Assembly (NCBI GenBank): GCA_023433225.1
Contig: JAEZDQ010000082.1
Location: forward strand, 1-33,055
Length of the DNA: 33,055 bases
From: Bacteroidota bacterium
Lineage (GTDB): Bacteria > Bacteroidota > Bacteroidia > Flavobacteriales > Weeksellaceae
Reading direction: 5' to 3'
Shown here in pieces: positions 1 through 7,621 of this stretch. Each line of letters begins with the position of its first letter. The first letter of the stretch is position 1. A program made the position numbers and the translations under genes. Below the pieces are notes generated by a model. It was not told the origin of the DNA. It worked only from the letters and a program-made list of their open reading frames with translations, and ran no database searches.

Positions 1-3
1 GGA

Positions 4-22
4 CAAGGACCCTCTGATTAAC
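4..22 (-). repeat. 3' fragment of tRNA-Asn (19-bp direct repeat)
   Basis: The 19 bases at 4-22 are identical to 300-318 inside the intact tRNA-Asn. On the minus strand they cover the anticodon loop, the 3' side of the anticodon stem, the variable loop and the start of the T stem. Identity stops at position 3 on one side and at 23 on the other. Both copies have the same orientation. The fragment could be a relic of a second tRNA gene or the distal attachment site of an element that used tRNA-Asn as its target. The window edge prevents a decision. Confidence 0.6.
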
Positions 23-243
23 TAAATCGATCCAATAATTTTTGGATGATTTCCGGATAAGACTTTAAATTTTCAATATACTTTCGGCTCTTTGATGAAA
101 CAAAACCAATCATTTGCTTTGGCTGTAAAAGATGAAGAAAATTCCATTTGGTTGTGCCACTCCATTCTCCTATCTAAATCACAAGTTTCACCTATATAAT
201 AAATGTCTAATTGTGTCGAATATATGATGTAAACAAAGTGCAT
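18..243 (-). pseudogene. GIY-YIG nuclease-like gene, internally deleted and frameshifted
   Basis: From the ATG at 243 the minus strand reads MHFVYIIYS...YYIGET...DLDRRMEWHN, the GIY-YIG core including the conserved Arg. This frame stops at 73-75 after 56 residues. A second frame then resumes with SKSRKYIENLKSYPEI and stops at 18-20, which is the usual C-terminus of the short GIY-YIG family (about 80-100 residues). Roughly 25 residues between ANDW and KSRKYIENL are missing, and that segment normally carries the catalytic Glu. I infer a dead gene. Its stop codon lies inside the tRNA-Asn fragment at 4-22, so its 3' end coincides with the recombination junction. Confidence 0.75.
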
Positions 244-244
244 A

Positions 245-277
245 AACAAAAAAGAGCAACCGTTTAAGTTGCTCTTT
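245..277 (-). terminator. Rho-independent terminator of tRNA-Asn
   Basis: There is a perfect 10-bp stem, AAAGAGCAAC (251-260) with GTTGCTCTTT (268-277), and a 7-base loop. Read on the minus strand the stem runs into a T-rich tract. It begins 2 bases past the tRNA 3' end, as expected for a monocistronic tRNA transcript. Confidence 0.85.
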
Positions 278-278
278 G

Positions 279-352
279 CTCCCCCTCTTGGGCTCGAACC
301 AAGGACCCTCTGATTAACAGTCAGATGCTCTAACCAGCTGAGCTAAGGAGGA
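279..352 (-). tRNA. trnN: tRNA-Asn (anticodon GTT)
   Basis: The 74-base gene folds into a full cloverleaf on the minus strand. The acceptor stem is TCCTCCT with AGGGGGA (one T-G pair) and discriminator G73. The D arm contains AGCTGGTTAGA. The anticodon stem is TCTGA/TCAGA around loop CTGTTAA, giving anticodon GTT. The T arm is CTTGG-TTCGAGC-CCAAG. The CCA end is not encoded. A promoter match lies 20 bases upstream and a hairpin terminator directly follows, so the gene appears to be transcribed alone. Confidence 0.95.
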
Positions 353-371
353 ATCTTCCTGAATTGGACGG

Positions 372-402
372 CAAATATAAAGCGTTTTTTTTATTTAGCA
401 AA
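372..402 (-). promoter_or_regulatory. Bacteroidota-type promoter for tRNA-Asn
   Basis: On the minus strand TTTG (402-399) is followed after 19 bases by TATATTTG (379-372), a full match to the TTTG-N19-TAnnTTTG form known from this phylum. The -7 box ends 20 bases before the tRNA 5' end. The region sits in the short gap after the rseP stop codon. Confidence 0.8.
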
Positions 403-404
403 TT

Positions 405-1742
405 TTAAAATACAAATTTATCCTGGACCCAATCATAAATATCTTTCCCGAAAATTAAGGCCATCAGGCTCAATAAGATAATCATGCCGATGGTTTGCAG
501 AATACCCATGGCTTTTTCGTTCAACTTGCGCCCTGTTACCATTTCGCCCAATGTAATCAGCGCATGGCCCCCGTCCAATCCCGGGATGGGCAGCAGGTTC
601 AGGAAGGCCAGCCACATGGAAAACATGGCCGAGAAAGACCAAAAGAAATTCCAGTCCCATTCCTTGGGTAATTTCCGCGCGATGCCCAACGGGCCGGAAG
701 CTTGTTTATAGGCTTCGGTCTTGGGCTTGATGAGTATCTTGAATTGTTTGATGTTGTAACCCAATCCGATGAAGGATTCTTTGATTGCAAGCGGAACAGC
801 CGAGAAAAAACTGTGTTTGTTATGCACCGTAAAATTCTCCTTCAAATGGATGGCCGGCCGGAAACCGATGGTTCCGCTGTCCGAAACCGGAGCTTTGAGT
901 TGGGTGATTTTACCGTTTCTTACTACATCGAGCAGCACCGAATCGCCTTTATAATTAGGCAATACTTCAGCTAATTCATCGAAAAAAACCAAACTTTTAC
1001 CATTGATTGAAAGAATACGGTCACCGTTTTTCAATCCTGCCTGAAGAGCAGAAGCGGTTGAAACCGAATCGACCACAATGCCGCTGACCCGGGGAAACAT
1101 AAATGTTTCGCGCCCACCGCTGGAAAGTAATTTTTTAATTTGTTCATCCTGAATATGAAGTTTGACGGTTTCACCGTCCCGATCCACCAGTATTTCATCG
1201 CTGAGCAGTATGTCGAGCATCAGGCGGTTGAACTGCTCCTGAGGTTTTCCGTCAACGCTCAGGATTTTATCACCGTTCCGGAATCCGATTTCCTTGCCTA
1301 AATCATTGAACATAAGTCCGTTTTCCTGGATTTTGCCCACCGATTCATAACGTTGGCCATTGATCATGAACATTCCGGTCAGGATTACCCAGGCCAAAAG
1401 CACATTGACCGTAACACCGCCCAATAAAATTATGAGCCTTTGCCAAGCGGGTTTGCTCCGGAATTCCCAAGGTTTTGGGGGGCTTTTCATCTGATCGGTG
1501 TCCATGCTTTCATCTACCATTCCGGCAATTTTCACGTACCCGCCCATAGGCAACCAACCGATACCGTAAGTGGTTTCGCCGATTTTCTTTTTGAAAAGGG
1601 AAAACCAAGGATCAAAGAAAAGGTAGAATTTTTCGACTTTGGTTTTGAATAATTTAGCCGGGATGTAATGCCCCAATTCATGTAGCGTAACCAATAAGGA
1701 AATCATCAAAATGAATTGGCCTAAACGTATTATAATATCCAT
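405..1742 (-). CDS. rseP: RseP-type site-2 intramembrane metalloprotease
   Basis: This 445-residue integral membrane zinc protease of the S2P family cleaves membrane-embedded substrates such as anti-sigma factors or signal-peptide remnants. The zinc motif HELGH is at residues 21-25 in the first membrane helix. The second active-site motif, NLLPIPGLDGGH, lies near residues 382-393 and supplies the third zinc ligand (Asp390). Between them are two PDZ domains, roughly 130-200 and 215-290, with GDKILSVDG and GDRILSING. The length is normal for the family. The gene is last in a minus-strand series (mutY, ssb, gldD, rseP) but has its own promoter-like box at 1771-1778. The substrate cannot be told from the sequence. 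Confidence 0.95.
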   Translation of the reverse strand: MDIIIRLGQFILMISLLVTLHELGHYIPAKLFKTKVEKFYLFFDPWFSLFKKKIGETTYGIGWLPMGGYVKIAGMVDESMDTDQMKSPPKPWEFRSKPAWQRLIILLGGVTVNVLLAWVILTGMFMINGQRYESVGKIQENGLMFNDLGKEIGFRNGDKILSVDGKPQEQFNRLMLDILLSDEILVDRDGETVKLHIQDEQIKKLLSSGGRETFMFPRVSGIVVDSVSTASALQAGLKNGDRILSINGKSLVFFDELAEVLPNYKGDSVLLDVVRNGKITQLKAPVSDSGTIGFRPAIHLKENFTVHNKHSFFSAVPLAIKESFIGLGYNIKQFKILIKPKTEAYKQASGPLGIARKLPKEWDWNFFWSFSAMFSMWLAFLNLLPIPGLDGGHALITLGEMVTGRKLNEKAMGILQTIGMIILLSLMALIFGKDIYDWVQDKFVF

Positions 1743-1770
1743 TGAATAGTTTCTCTTGAAATTTAATTTG

Positions 1771-1778
1771 CAAAAGTA
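1771..1778 (-). promoter_or_regulatory. Promoter -7 box ahead of rseP
   Basis: TACTTTTG on the minus strand matches TAnnTTTG and ends 28 bases before the rseP start. No clear TTG element is seen at the expected distance upstream, so the call rests on one box. Confidence 0.4.
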
Positions 1779-1799
1779 CGGTATTTCATCCGTTTGCCG

Positions 1800-2357
1800 T
1801 TATTTCCACTCCAAAGTTTCAATGAGGTGGATGACATCTTTTTTGAGGTATTGGATGGCGGGTTGGAGCGAATCGTATTGGGGTGGAGTAGAAAAATAGA
1901 CCGAGCCCGAAATGAGGTACCGGAGGCTGTCGGTAGCATGGAATTGTAGGTTGATGGCGGATTCGCCGCCGAGCTCAAACAGAGTTCCGTAAACTTTTTT
2001 CTCGTCAAAAATGAATTCCCGCGGAGAAATATAACTGGCTTTCACAGTCTGCTCATGAACGAGTTTTTCACTGTCTTTTATTTTTGTGGCCAAATCTTCC
2101 TTTCCCTTTACTACAAAATAAGTGAGGTAAATATTGGCCTTCATGTCCGGGTAGTGCAAGATGTACCAACAAGGTTGGTTTTTCTCTTGGGGATTGCTGC
2201 GTTTTGAGAATTCAAATTGGTAATTGCAATCCGATTCGAACGTACGGTAAACAGGTGCCGGATATTCCAAACGGAGGTGGCCGATGGGCTTCAGCCCGTA
2301 ATCTTCTTTGCATGAAGCCAAAGCCAAAATGAAAATCAAACCCGGTAAAAATTTCAT
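1800..2357 (-). CDS. gldD: Gliding motility lipoprotein GldD
   Basis: This 185-residue lipoprotein has a signal peptide ending in the lipobox LASC, with Cys16 as the lipidated residue. The mature part carries features typical of GldD: PIGHLRLEYP near residues 25-34, a YQFEFSKRS stretch and PCWYILHYPD. In Flavobacterium johnsoniae GldD is needed for gliding and for the type IX secretion machinery. The gene starts 13 bases after the ssb stop, so the two are probably cotranscribed. In F. johnsoniae gldE lies between ssb and gldD; here it is absent. Whether this organism glides cannot be inferred, since some non-gliding relatives keep gldD. Confidence 0.88.
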   Translation of the reverse strand: MKFLPGLIFILALASCKEDYGLKPIGHLRLEYPAPVYRTFESDCNYQFEFSKRSNPQEKNQPCWYILHYPDMKANIYLTYFVVKGKEDLATKIKDSEKLVHEQTVKASYISPREFIFDEKKVYGTLFELGGESAINLQFHATDSLRYLISGSVYFSTPPQYDSLQPAIQYLKKDVIHLIETLEWK

Positions 2358-2370
2358 AGGTTACGGAAGC

Positions 2371-2823
2371 TTAAAAAGGTAAATCATCGGACTCGTCCAT
2401 AGGATTCTCGGACGGGCTTTCCTTGGCGAAACTACCCGAATCTGCCGGCGTATGGCTTTGCGGGGCATGGCTCTGAGAGTCGCCGCTTTTTGGGGTCAAA
2501 AAGGTAAATTCATTTACGATGACCTCGGTGGTATAACGATCTTGACCGTTATTGTCCTGCCATTTTCGGGTTTTTAATTTGCCTTCGATGTATAGCTTGT
2601 CGCCTTTCTTTACATATTTTTCAAAGATCTCCGCCACTTTATTCCGCACCACGATATAATGCCATTCGGTTTGGGTTATTTTTTCACCGCTATCTTTCGA
2701 AGTATAGGATTCGCTGGTGGCCAGCGGGAACCTTCCGATTTTATTTTGGTCGTCAAACTGGTGGATTTTCACATCATCTCCAACATTTCCAATCAGTATC
2801 ACTTTGTTCAATGTTCCGTTCAT
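2371..2823 (-). CDS. ssb: Single-stranded DNA-binding protein
   Basis: This 150-residue protein coats single-stranded DNA during replication, repair and recombination. The OB-fold spans about residues 1-110, with N-terminal MNGTLNKVILIGNVGDDVKI and the strand-forming stretches TEWHYIVV and GDKLYIEGKLKTRKW. A Ser/Pro/Gln-rich linker leads to the acidic tip DESDDLPF at the very end, the docking site for partner proteins. The length is usual for the phylum. It lies 28 bases downstream of mutY and 13 bases upstream of gldD on the same strand, a neighbourhood known from other Flavobacteriia. Confidence 0.95.
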   Translation of the reverse strand: MNGTLNKVILIGNVGDDVKIHQFDDQNKIGRFPLATSESYTSKDSGEKITQTEWHYIVVRNKVAEIFEKYVKKGDKLYIEGKLKTRKWQDNNGQDRYTTEVIVNEFTFLTPKSGDSQSHAPQSHTPADSGSFAKESPSENPMDESDDLPF

Positions 2824-2851
2824 GATTCAACTTTTACCAAATATATAAAAA

Positions 2852-3883
2852 TTATACAGGATTTTTTTCAAAAAAGTATTTTTCCATGGGTCTTGGCAGA
2901 GCGAGTTTATTCAGTTCGTTTGGTGTAATTATTTTTGCCTCAAACTTTTCTGCCCAAGTTTTTAATTGATTTTTTTCTACCACCGAACGCCAAAAAGTGA
3001 TTTTCAACCATTGGTGGGTCAAGACGTGTTTTTCATGGTATTGTTTGTCCCAAGAAAGTTTCAATCCCAATTCTTCCATAGCGGATTGCAAAGATTCCGT
3101 TTCCAGCAGAGGGAAATTGTAGAGATTTTGCCAGACATCCTTTTGGGTTCTCTTCTTAATCAAAAACTTTTCACCATCGGTGATTTCCAAGAAATGAAAT
3201 GTCCGTTCTTTTATTTTCAGCTTTTTAGACTTAACAGGCAAGAGGTGTACGGTATTTTTTGCCAAAGCTTCGCAGGAATCATGAACGGGACAGGCGGAAC
3301 ATTTCGGGTTTTGGGGCGTACAAATCGTTGCGCCGAGTTCCATCACTGCTTGGTTGAAGTCGCCGGGTTTTAACGGGTCAATCACTTCTTTTCCCAATTC
3401 AAAAAAATATTTTTTTGCTTCGGATGAAGCGATATCCAAATGGATATTGAAATACCGTGCATACACCCTGTATGCGTTTCCGTCCACTGCAGGAACGGCT
3501 TCACCAAAAGCGATGGATGCGATGGCAGCCGCAGTATAGGGGCCGATTCCTTTGAGTTTTTCTAAGTCTTTAAAATTATCGGGGAATTGCGCATTCAGGT
3601 TTTCCACAATGAAGCGTGCGGTAAAATGGAGGTTCCTCGCACGCGAATAATAACCCAAACCCTGCCAGAGTTTCAGGACTTCAGATTCATTTGCAGCCGC
3701 CAAATCTTGAATTCGAGGGAAGCGTTCGGTAAATCGGAGGTAATAATCAACTCCCTGAGCCACCCGGGTTTGTTGTAAGATAATTTCGGAGAGCCAGATT
3801 TTATAAGGGTCTTGGTGCGTTCTCCACGGCAGATTTCGCCGGTTTTTATTAAACCAAATCAATATCAGATAGTTAAAACTCAT
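2852..3883 (-). CDS. mutY: A/G-specific adenine DNA glycosylase MutY
   Basis: This 343-residue base-excision enzyme removes adenine mispaired with 8-oxoguanine. The catalytic Glu is E33 in LSEIILQQT. A helix-hairpin-helix (LKGIGPYTAAAI, from about 110) is followed by the catalytic Asp134 in PAVDGN. Four cysteines at 188, 195, 198 and 204 (C-x6-C-x2-C-x5-C) form the [4Fe-4S] site. A NUDIX-like domain that recognises 8-oxoG fills the C-terminal third (about 225-343). The gene is divergent from the HU gene across a 95-base gap and heads the mutY-ssb-gldD series. Confidence 0.96.
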   Translation of the reverse strand: MSFNYLILIWFNKNRRNLPWRTHQDPYKIWLSEIILQQTRVAQGVDYYLRFTERFPRIQDLAAANESEVLKLWQGLGYYSRARNLHFTARFIVENLNAQFPDNFKDLEKLKGIGPYTAAAIASIAFGEAVPAVDGNAYRVYARYFNIHLDIASSEAKKYFFELGKEVIDPLKPGDFNQAVMELGATICTPQNPKCSACPVHDSCEALAKNTVHLLPVKSKKLKIKERTFHFLEITDGEKFLIKKRTQKDVWQNLYNFPLLETESLQSAMEELGLKLSWDKQYHEKHVLTHQWLKITFWRSVVEKNQLKTWAEKFEAKIITPNELNKLALPRPMEKYFFEKNPV

Positions 3884-3904
3884 AAATATAAGCGGATTTC
3901 TTTT

Positions 3905-3931
3905 TTTGTTTAGGTGTAAGTATTATATTTG
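3905..3931 (+). promoter_or_regulatory. Promoter of the HU gene
   Basis: TATATTTG at 3924-3931 is an exact TAnnTTTG match 47 bases before the HU start codon. A TTTG element ends at 3908, only 15 bases upstream, which is shorter than the usual 19. The leader between the box and the ATG is AT-rich, as expected for a highly expressed gene in this phylum. Confidence 0.6.
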
Positions 3932-3978
3932 CAGCCATTTAATTGAATTAACAAATTTAGCAACAAATATTTATTATT

Positions 3979-4269
3979 ATGACGAAAGCAGAAATAGTGA
4001 GTAATATTTCAGGCAAATTAGGCCTTGAAAAGAATGAGACTCAAAAAGTCGTAGAACAGTTAATGGAAGAAATTAAAAGCTCTTTGGAAGCAGGTGAGAA
4101 TGTTTACCTAAGAGGTTTCGGTTCTTTTATTATTAAAAAACGGGCTTCCAAAACCGGAAGGAATATCTCGAAAGGGACATCTATTGAGATTCCGGCACAC
4201 AATGTTCCGGCATTCAAACCGGCAAAAACTTTCACGGAAAGCGTAAAATCAAAAGTTAAAGTAAAATAA
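3979..4269 (+). CDS. HU/IHF-family DNA-binding protein
   Basis: This 96-residue nucleoid protein bends and compacts DNA as a dimer. It has the two N-terminal helices (MTKAEIVSNISGKLGLEKN), the conserved LRGFGSF turn near residues 45-51, a beta arm with KTGRNISKGTSIEIPAH, and a closing VPAFKPAKTF strand-helix. The arm shows GRNISKG where many HU proteins have GRNPxTG. It ends in a short basic tail, KSKVKVK. The next gene follows after only 7 bases, so the two are probably one transcript. In F. johnsoniae the equivalent gene next to mutY has been named himD. Confidence 0.95.
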   Translation: MTKAEIVSNISGKLGLEKNETQKVVEQLMEEIKSSLEAGENVYLRGFGSFIIKKRASKTGRNISKGTSIEIPAHNVPAFKPAKTFTESVKSKVKVK

Positions 4270-4276
4270 TTCGGAT

Positions 4277-4369
4277 ATGCCAAGCGGAAAAAAGAGAAAG
4301 AGACACAAAGTGGCTACCCACAAACGCAAGAAAAGACGAAGATTGAACCGGCATAAAAAGAAAAAATAA
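4277..4369 (+). CDS. Small basic COX24/AURKAIP1-domain protein
   Basis: This 30-residue protein runs from the ATG at 4277 to the TAA at 4367-4369. It opens MPSGKKRKRHKVATHKRKKR and is almost wholly Lys, Arg and His, with the KRxRHKxxTHKRKKRxRxNRHKKK pattern of the COX24/AURKAIP1 family. The mitochondrial relative is the small-subunit ribosomal protein mS38, so a ribosome-bound role is likely but inferred. It lies 7 bases after HU and is followed by a strong hairpin terminator, making HU plus this gene a two-gene transcript. Such short genes are often missed by gene callers. Family assignment is from memory of the pattern. Confidence 0.8.
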   Translation: MPSGKKRKRHKVATHKRKKRRRLNRHKKKK

Positions 4370-4396
4370 ACTTTGGTTTTATAGTCTAAAATTAAC

Positions 4397-4434
4397 GCAC
4401 TTTCCAGGTTTTATACCTGGTAAGTGCTTTTGTT
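4397..4434 (+). terminator. Rho-independent terminator after the COX24-type gene
   Basis: The stem is GCACTTTCCAGG (4397-4408) against CCTGGTAAGTGC (4416-4427), with one internal mismatch and a 7-base loop, followed by TTTTGTTG. It separates the HU transcript from rng. Confidence 0.85.
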
Positions 4435-4462
4435 GTTTGTTTGTATTCATTGTATCCATCAT

Positions 4463-6031
4463 ATGAATAAAGAATTAGTAGTATCCACTATAGAAGATGG
4501 TGTCCGCATTGCATTACTGGAAGACGGCAGGTTGATGGAACTCCATCAGGAAGCCGTAGATTCAAATTTTGCAGTGGGTGACATGTACTTGGGGAAAGTA
4601 AAAAAACTTGCTCCGAGTCTAAACGCGGCTTTTGTTGACATTGGTTATTCCAAAGACGCATTCCTTCATTACCATGATTTAGGGCCACATGTGCGGTCCC
4701 TGATCCAATATACGGAACTGGTCAGTTCCGGTAAATTCAAATCGGCCAACCTAAAATCCTTTCGAAAGGAACCGATGATTCAAAAGGACGGCTCGATGAG
4801 TGAAGTCCTGAAACCCGGCGACCCGATTGTGATTCAAATCACCAAAGAACCCATTCACAGCAAAGGGCCGAGGATTACCTCTGAAATATCCATTGCGGGA
4901 AGGTTCCTGATTTTGGCTCCTTTTTCGGACAAAGTTTCCATTTCCCAAAAAATAAAGAACAAAGCCGAGCGAGACCGCTTGGTCGCATTGGTAGAAAGCA
5001 TCAAGCCCGAAGGTGTCGGCATCATCATCCGTACCGTTGCCGAATCCAAAAAGGTGGCTGAATTGCACGCCGACCTGAACTATTTGATCAACAAATGGCA
5101 ACAGGTGTTTAAAAATATCCAGAAACGAAAGGCACCGTCCAAACTTTTGAGCGAAGTGGACAGGGCTTCATCGATTCTGCGGGACAATTTCAATGAGGAT
5201 TTTACGAAAATTTCGGTGGACGATGAAGTTTTCGCCCGCGAAATGCAGGAGTACATCGAAGTCATTGCACCCGATAAATCCGATATCATAAAAGTTTATT
5301 CCGGTACCGAAATCCCGCTTTTTGAAAAAGCCGGTATTGAAAGGCAAATCAAGCAATCATTCGGGAAGAACGTGACCATACCTCAATCCAAAGGGGCTTA
5401 CTTGGTCATTGAACATACCGAAGCTTTGCATGTCATCGACGTCAATTCCGGTAACATCACCCGGAATTCCAATAACCAAGAAGAAAGTGCACTTGCCGTC
5501 AATAAAGTTGCGGCGACCGAAATCGCCCGGCAGTTAAGGCTCCGCGATATGGGTGGCATCATCGTGGTGGATTTCATCGATATGACCAACAACCAAAACA
5601 AAAGGACATTGTATGAACATTTCAAGCTCGAAATGCAAAAAGACCGTGCAAAACATAAAATCTTACCGCCGAGTAAATTCGGATTGATTCAAATCACAAG
5701 GCAAAGAGTTCGACCTGAGCTGAACATCAAAACCGTGGAGGAAAACCCCAACGCCGGTTCCAAAGAAGTTGAAGCACCCATCTTGGTCATCGAGCGCATT
5801 GAACAGGTGCTCCGAAATATTTTGGAAAATAAAGGCAAACAAGCCAAGGAAATTTCGCTTCACGTTCATCCATTCGTAGCTGCCTACCTTACCAAAGGCG
5901 TTCCGAGCATCCGGCAAAAATGGTATTTGAAGTACAAAAGATGGATTAAAATTGTCCCCAGAGAATCATACAAATATTTGCAATTCAATTTTTTAAATAA
6001 GAACAATACCTTGCACAATGAATCGAACTGA
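4463..6031 (+). CDS. rng: Ribonuclease G (RNase E/G family)
   Basis: This endoribonuclease acts in rRNA 5' maturation and mRNA decay. I place the start at 4463 (MNKELVVSTIEDG), giving 522 residues. An in-frame TTG at 4424 would add 13 unlike residues and lies inside the preceding terminator. The S1 RNA-binding domain covers about residues 36-130 (GDMYLGKVKKLAPSLNAAFV). The two metal-binding aspartates of the DNase I-like catalytic domain are seen in VIDVNSGN (Asp326) and VVDFIDM (Asp370). There is no long C-terminal scaffold, so this is the RNase G form rather than full RNase E. Placement after HU and the COX24-type gene is conserved in Flavobacteriia. Confidence 0.94.
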   Translation: MNKELVVSTIEDGVRIALLEDGRLMELHQEAVDSNFAVGDMYLGKVKKLAPSLNAAFVDIGYSKDAFLHYHDLGPHVRSLIQYTELVSSGKFKSANLKSFRKEPMIQKDGSMSEVLKPGDPIVIQITKEPIHSKGPRITSEISIAGRFLILAPFSDKVSISQKIKNKAERDRLVALVESIKPEGVGIIIRTVAESKKVAELHADLNYLINKWQQVFKNIQKRKAPSKLLSEVDRASSILRDNFNEDFTKISVDDEVFAREMQEYIEVIAPDKSDIIKVYSGTEIPLFEKAGIERQIKQSFGKNVTIPQSKGAYLVIEHTEALHVIDVNSGNITRNSNNQEESALAVNKVAATEIARQLRLRDMGGIIVVDFIDMTNNQNKRTLYEHFKLEMQKDRAKHKILPPSKFGLIQITRQRVRPELNIKTVEENPNAGSKEVEAPILVIERIEQVLRNILENKGKQAKEISLHVHPFVAAYLTKGVPSIRQKWYLKYKRWIKIVPRESYKYLQFNFLNKNNTLHNESN

Positions 6032-6105
6032 TTACAAAAAGCGTTTATTTTCAGATTTTAATTTTCATTCAGGTTATTTTTCATTTATTTTGTGGCAAAT
6101 TTAGA

Positions 6106-6768
6106 ATGGAGCAAAAGACAGATTTGTTGAGGTGGCAATGGCCGTTTTTTTTAATTTTTTTTGTGATTAATTTCACGGGGATGATGGCCATTGCATACTA
6201 CGGCAAAGAGGAACTCCATTTACATTTCAACGAAATTTACCACAACTCCTTTGGTGATTATTTCTTCCGCTACTATACCGACGTGGCAACGACTTATGTG
6301 CTGATCGTAACTTTATTGTATATCATTTGGAAAGGAACTTGGAAGCATTTTTTATTTCTTGGAACGGCTGCGCTTTTTTCGAGCGTCGTCAGTTCATTTA
6401 TCAAAAGGACGTTTTTTGTACACGGGCATCGGCCGACTTATTATTTTGAACTCAAAAATGTAAAACTCCGCCTGATTGAGGGGGTTGAATCGCAAATCCC
6501 TTATACCTTCCCGTCCGGGCATACCGTACTGGCCGTAATCCTTTGTTTTTACCTCTGTATGCAAATCAAAAACCGATGGTTGCAAACATTCATCTGTTTG
6601 TTGATGGGACTGGTTGCCATCGGCAGGGTTTATTTGTCCAAACATTTTGTAATTGATACCATAGGCGGAAGCATGTTGGGATTATTTTTTGCTATCTTAG
6701 GCTATTATTTGATTTGGAATTCTTCCAATGAAAAATTGAACCGTAAAATCATTCCGGCCAAAAAATGA
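6106..6768 (+). CDS. PAP2-family membrane phosphatase
   Basis: This 220-residue membrane enzyme has about five or six hydrophobic helices. The PAP2 signature is present in three parts: Lys100 to Arg109-Pro110 (KRTFFVHGHRP, about two residues longer than the textbook spacing), PSGH at 136-139, and Arg174...His180...Asp184 (GRVYLSKHFVID). Such enzymes remove phosphate from lipid phosphates, for example undecaprenyl pyrophosphate or lipid A. The exact substrate cannot be read here. The gene follows rng by 74 bases and precedes the amidase by 51 bases on the same strand. Confidence 0.88.
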   Translation: MEQKTDLLRWQWPFFLIFFVINFTGMMAIAYYGKEELHLHFNEIYHNSFGDYFFRYYTDVATTYVLIVTLLYIIWKGTWKHFLFLGTAALFSSVVSSFIKRTFFVHGHRPTYYFELKNVKLRLIEGVESQIPYTFPSGHTVLAVILCFYLCMQIKNRWLQTFICLLMGLVAIGRVYLSKHFVIDTIGGSMLGLFFAILGYYLIWNSSNEKLNRKIIPAKK

Positions 6769-6819
6769 GCTGAGTATTTTAAGACGCTCTCATTTGGCGG
6801 GTGGATTAAAATAATGTAG

Positions 6820-7596
6820 ATGAAAGAAAAACTTCTCATAAGCCTTGTTGAGTTCGATATCGAATGGGAAGATCCCCAAGCGAACCGGGAATTTTTATCG
6901 GACTTGTTCAAAGGGATTGAGACGGATTTGATTGTGCTTCCCGAAATGTTCCCGACCGGATTTTCCATGAACCCGGAAAAAATTGCCGAAAAACATTTTG
7001 GAGAAACCTACGAATGGATGAAGTCCCAAGCCCAAATGAGAAACGCTGCCGTTTGTGGCAGCATTTCAACTGTGGAGAACGGAAAATATTACAACCGTTT
7101 TTATTTCGTGACACCGGAAGAAACCTATGTGTACGACAAAAAACATTTGTTTGGTTACGGGAGGGAAACCGAAGCTTATTCCGCGGGTAATGAAATCATT
7201 TCGTTTGATTATTTAGGGTGGAAAATCCGGCCGATTGTTTGTTACGACCTACGTTTTCCGGTTTGGTGCCGGAATTCAGATGATTACGACCTGCTGATTT
7301 GTGTAGCAAACTGGCCGGCGGTACGGGTAGAAGCCTGGAAAGCACTGTTGAAAGCCCGGGCCATCGAAAACATGGCTTATACCATTGGTGTAAACCGAAT
7401 CGGAACGGATGATTATGATTTGAAATACAACGGAAATTCCAAAGTTTTTGATGCTGTCGGAGAAGAAGTAAAACTGGACGCCAAGAAGAAATTCCTTTTT
7501 CAAGCTGAAATTTCTGCCGAATTACTCCGGAATTTCAGGGATAATTTCCGATTTCTCGATGACCGGGATGCGTTTGAAATTAAAACCATCAATTAA
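6820..7596 (+). CDS. Nitrilase-superfamily amidohydrolase, omega-amidase (YafV) type
   Basis: This 258-residue cytoplasmic hydrolase carries the Glu-Lys-Cys triad of the carbon-nitrogen hydrolases: Glu42 in LPEMF, Lys107 in VYDKKHLF and Cys141 in VCYDLRFP. The motifs PEMFPTGFSM and GNSKVFDAVGE fit the YafV/Nit2 branch, which hydrolyses omega-amides such as 2-oxoglutaramate and cleans up side products of transamination. That substrate is inferred from family resemblance. The length is normal. It lies between the PAP2 gene and lepA, and lepA has its own promoter. Confidence 0.88.
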   Translation: MKEKLLISLVEFDIEWEDPQANREFLSDLFKGIETDLIVLPEMFPTGFSMNPEKIAEKHFGETYEWMKSQAQMRNAAVCGSISTVENGKYYNRFYFVTPEETYVYDKKHLFGYGRETEAYSAGNEIISFDYLGWKIRPIVCYDLRFPVWCRNSDDYDLLICVANWPAVRVEAWKALLKARAIENMAYTIGVNRIGTDDYDLKYNGNSKVFDAVGEEVKLDAKKKFLFQAEISAELLRNFRDNFRFLDDRDAFEIKTIN

Positions 7597-7621
7597 TTCC
7601 GATTCAATTTCCCCAAATTCA

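Noticed and set aside
4424..4462. Upstream extension of rng to a TTG at 4424
   Set aside because: The extra residues (MLLLFVCIHCIHH) are unlike the family and overlap the terminator at 4397-4434; the ATG at 4463 gives the usual N-terminus.
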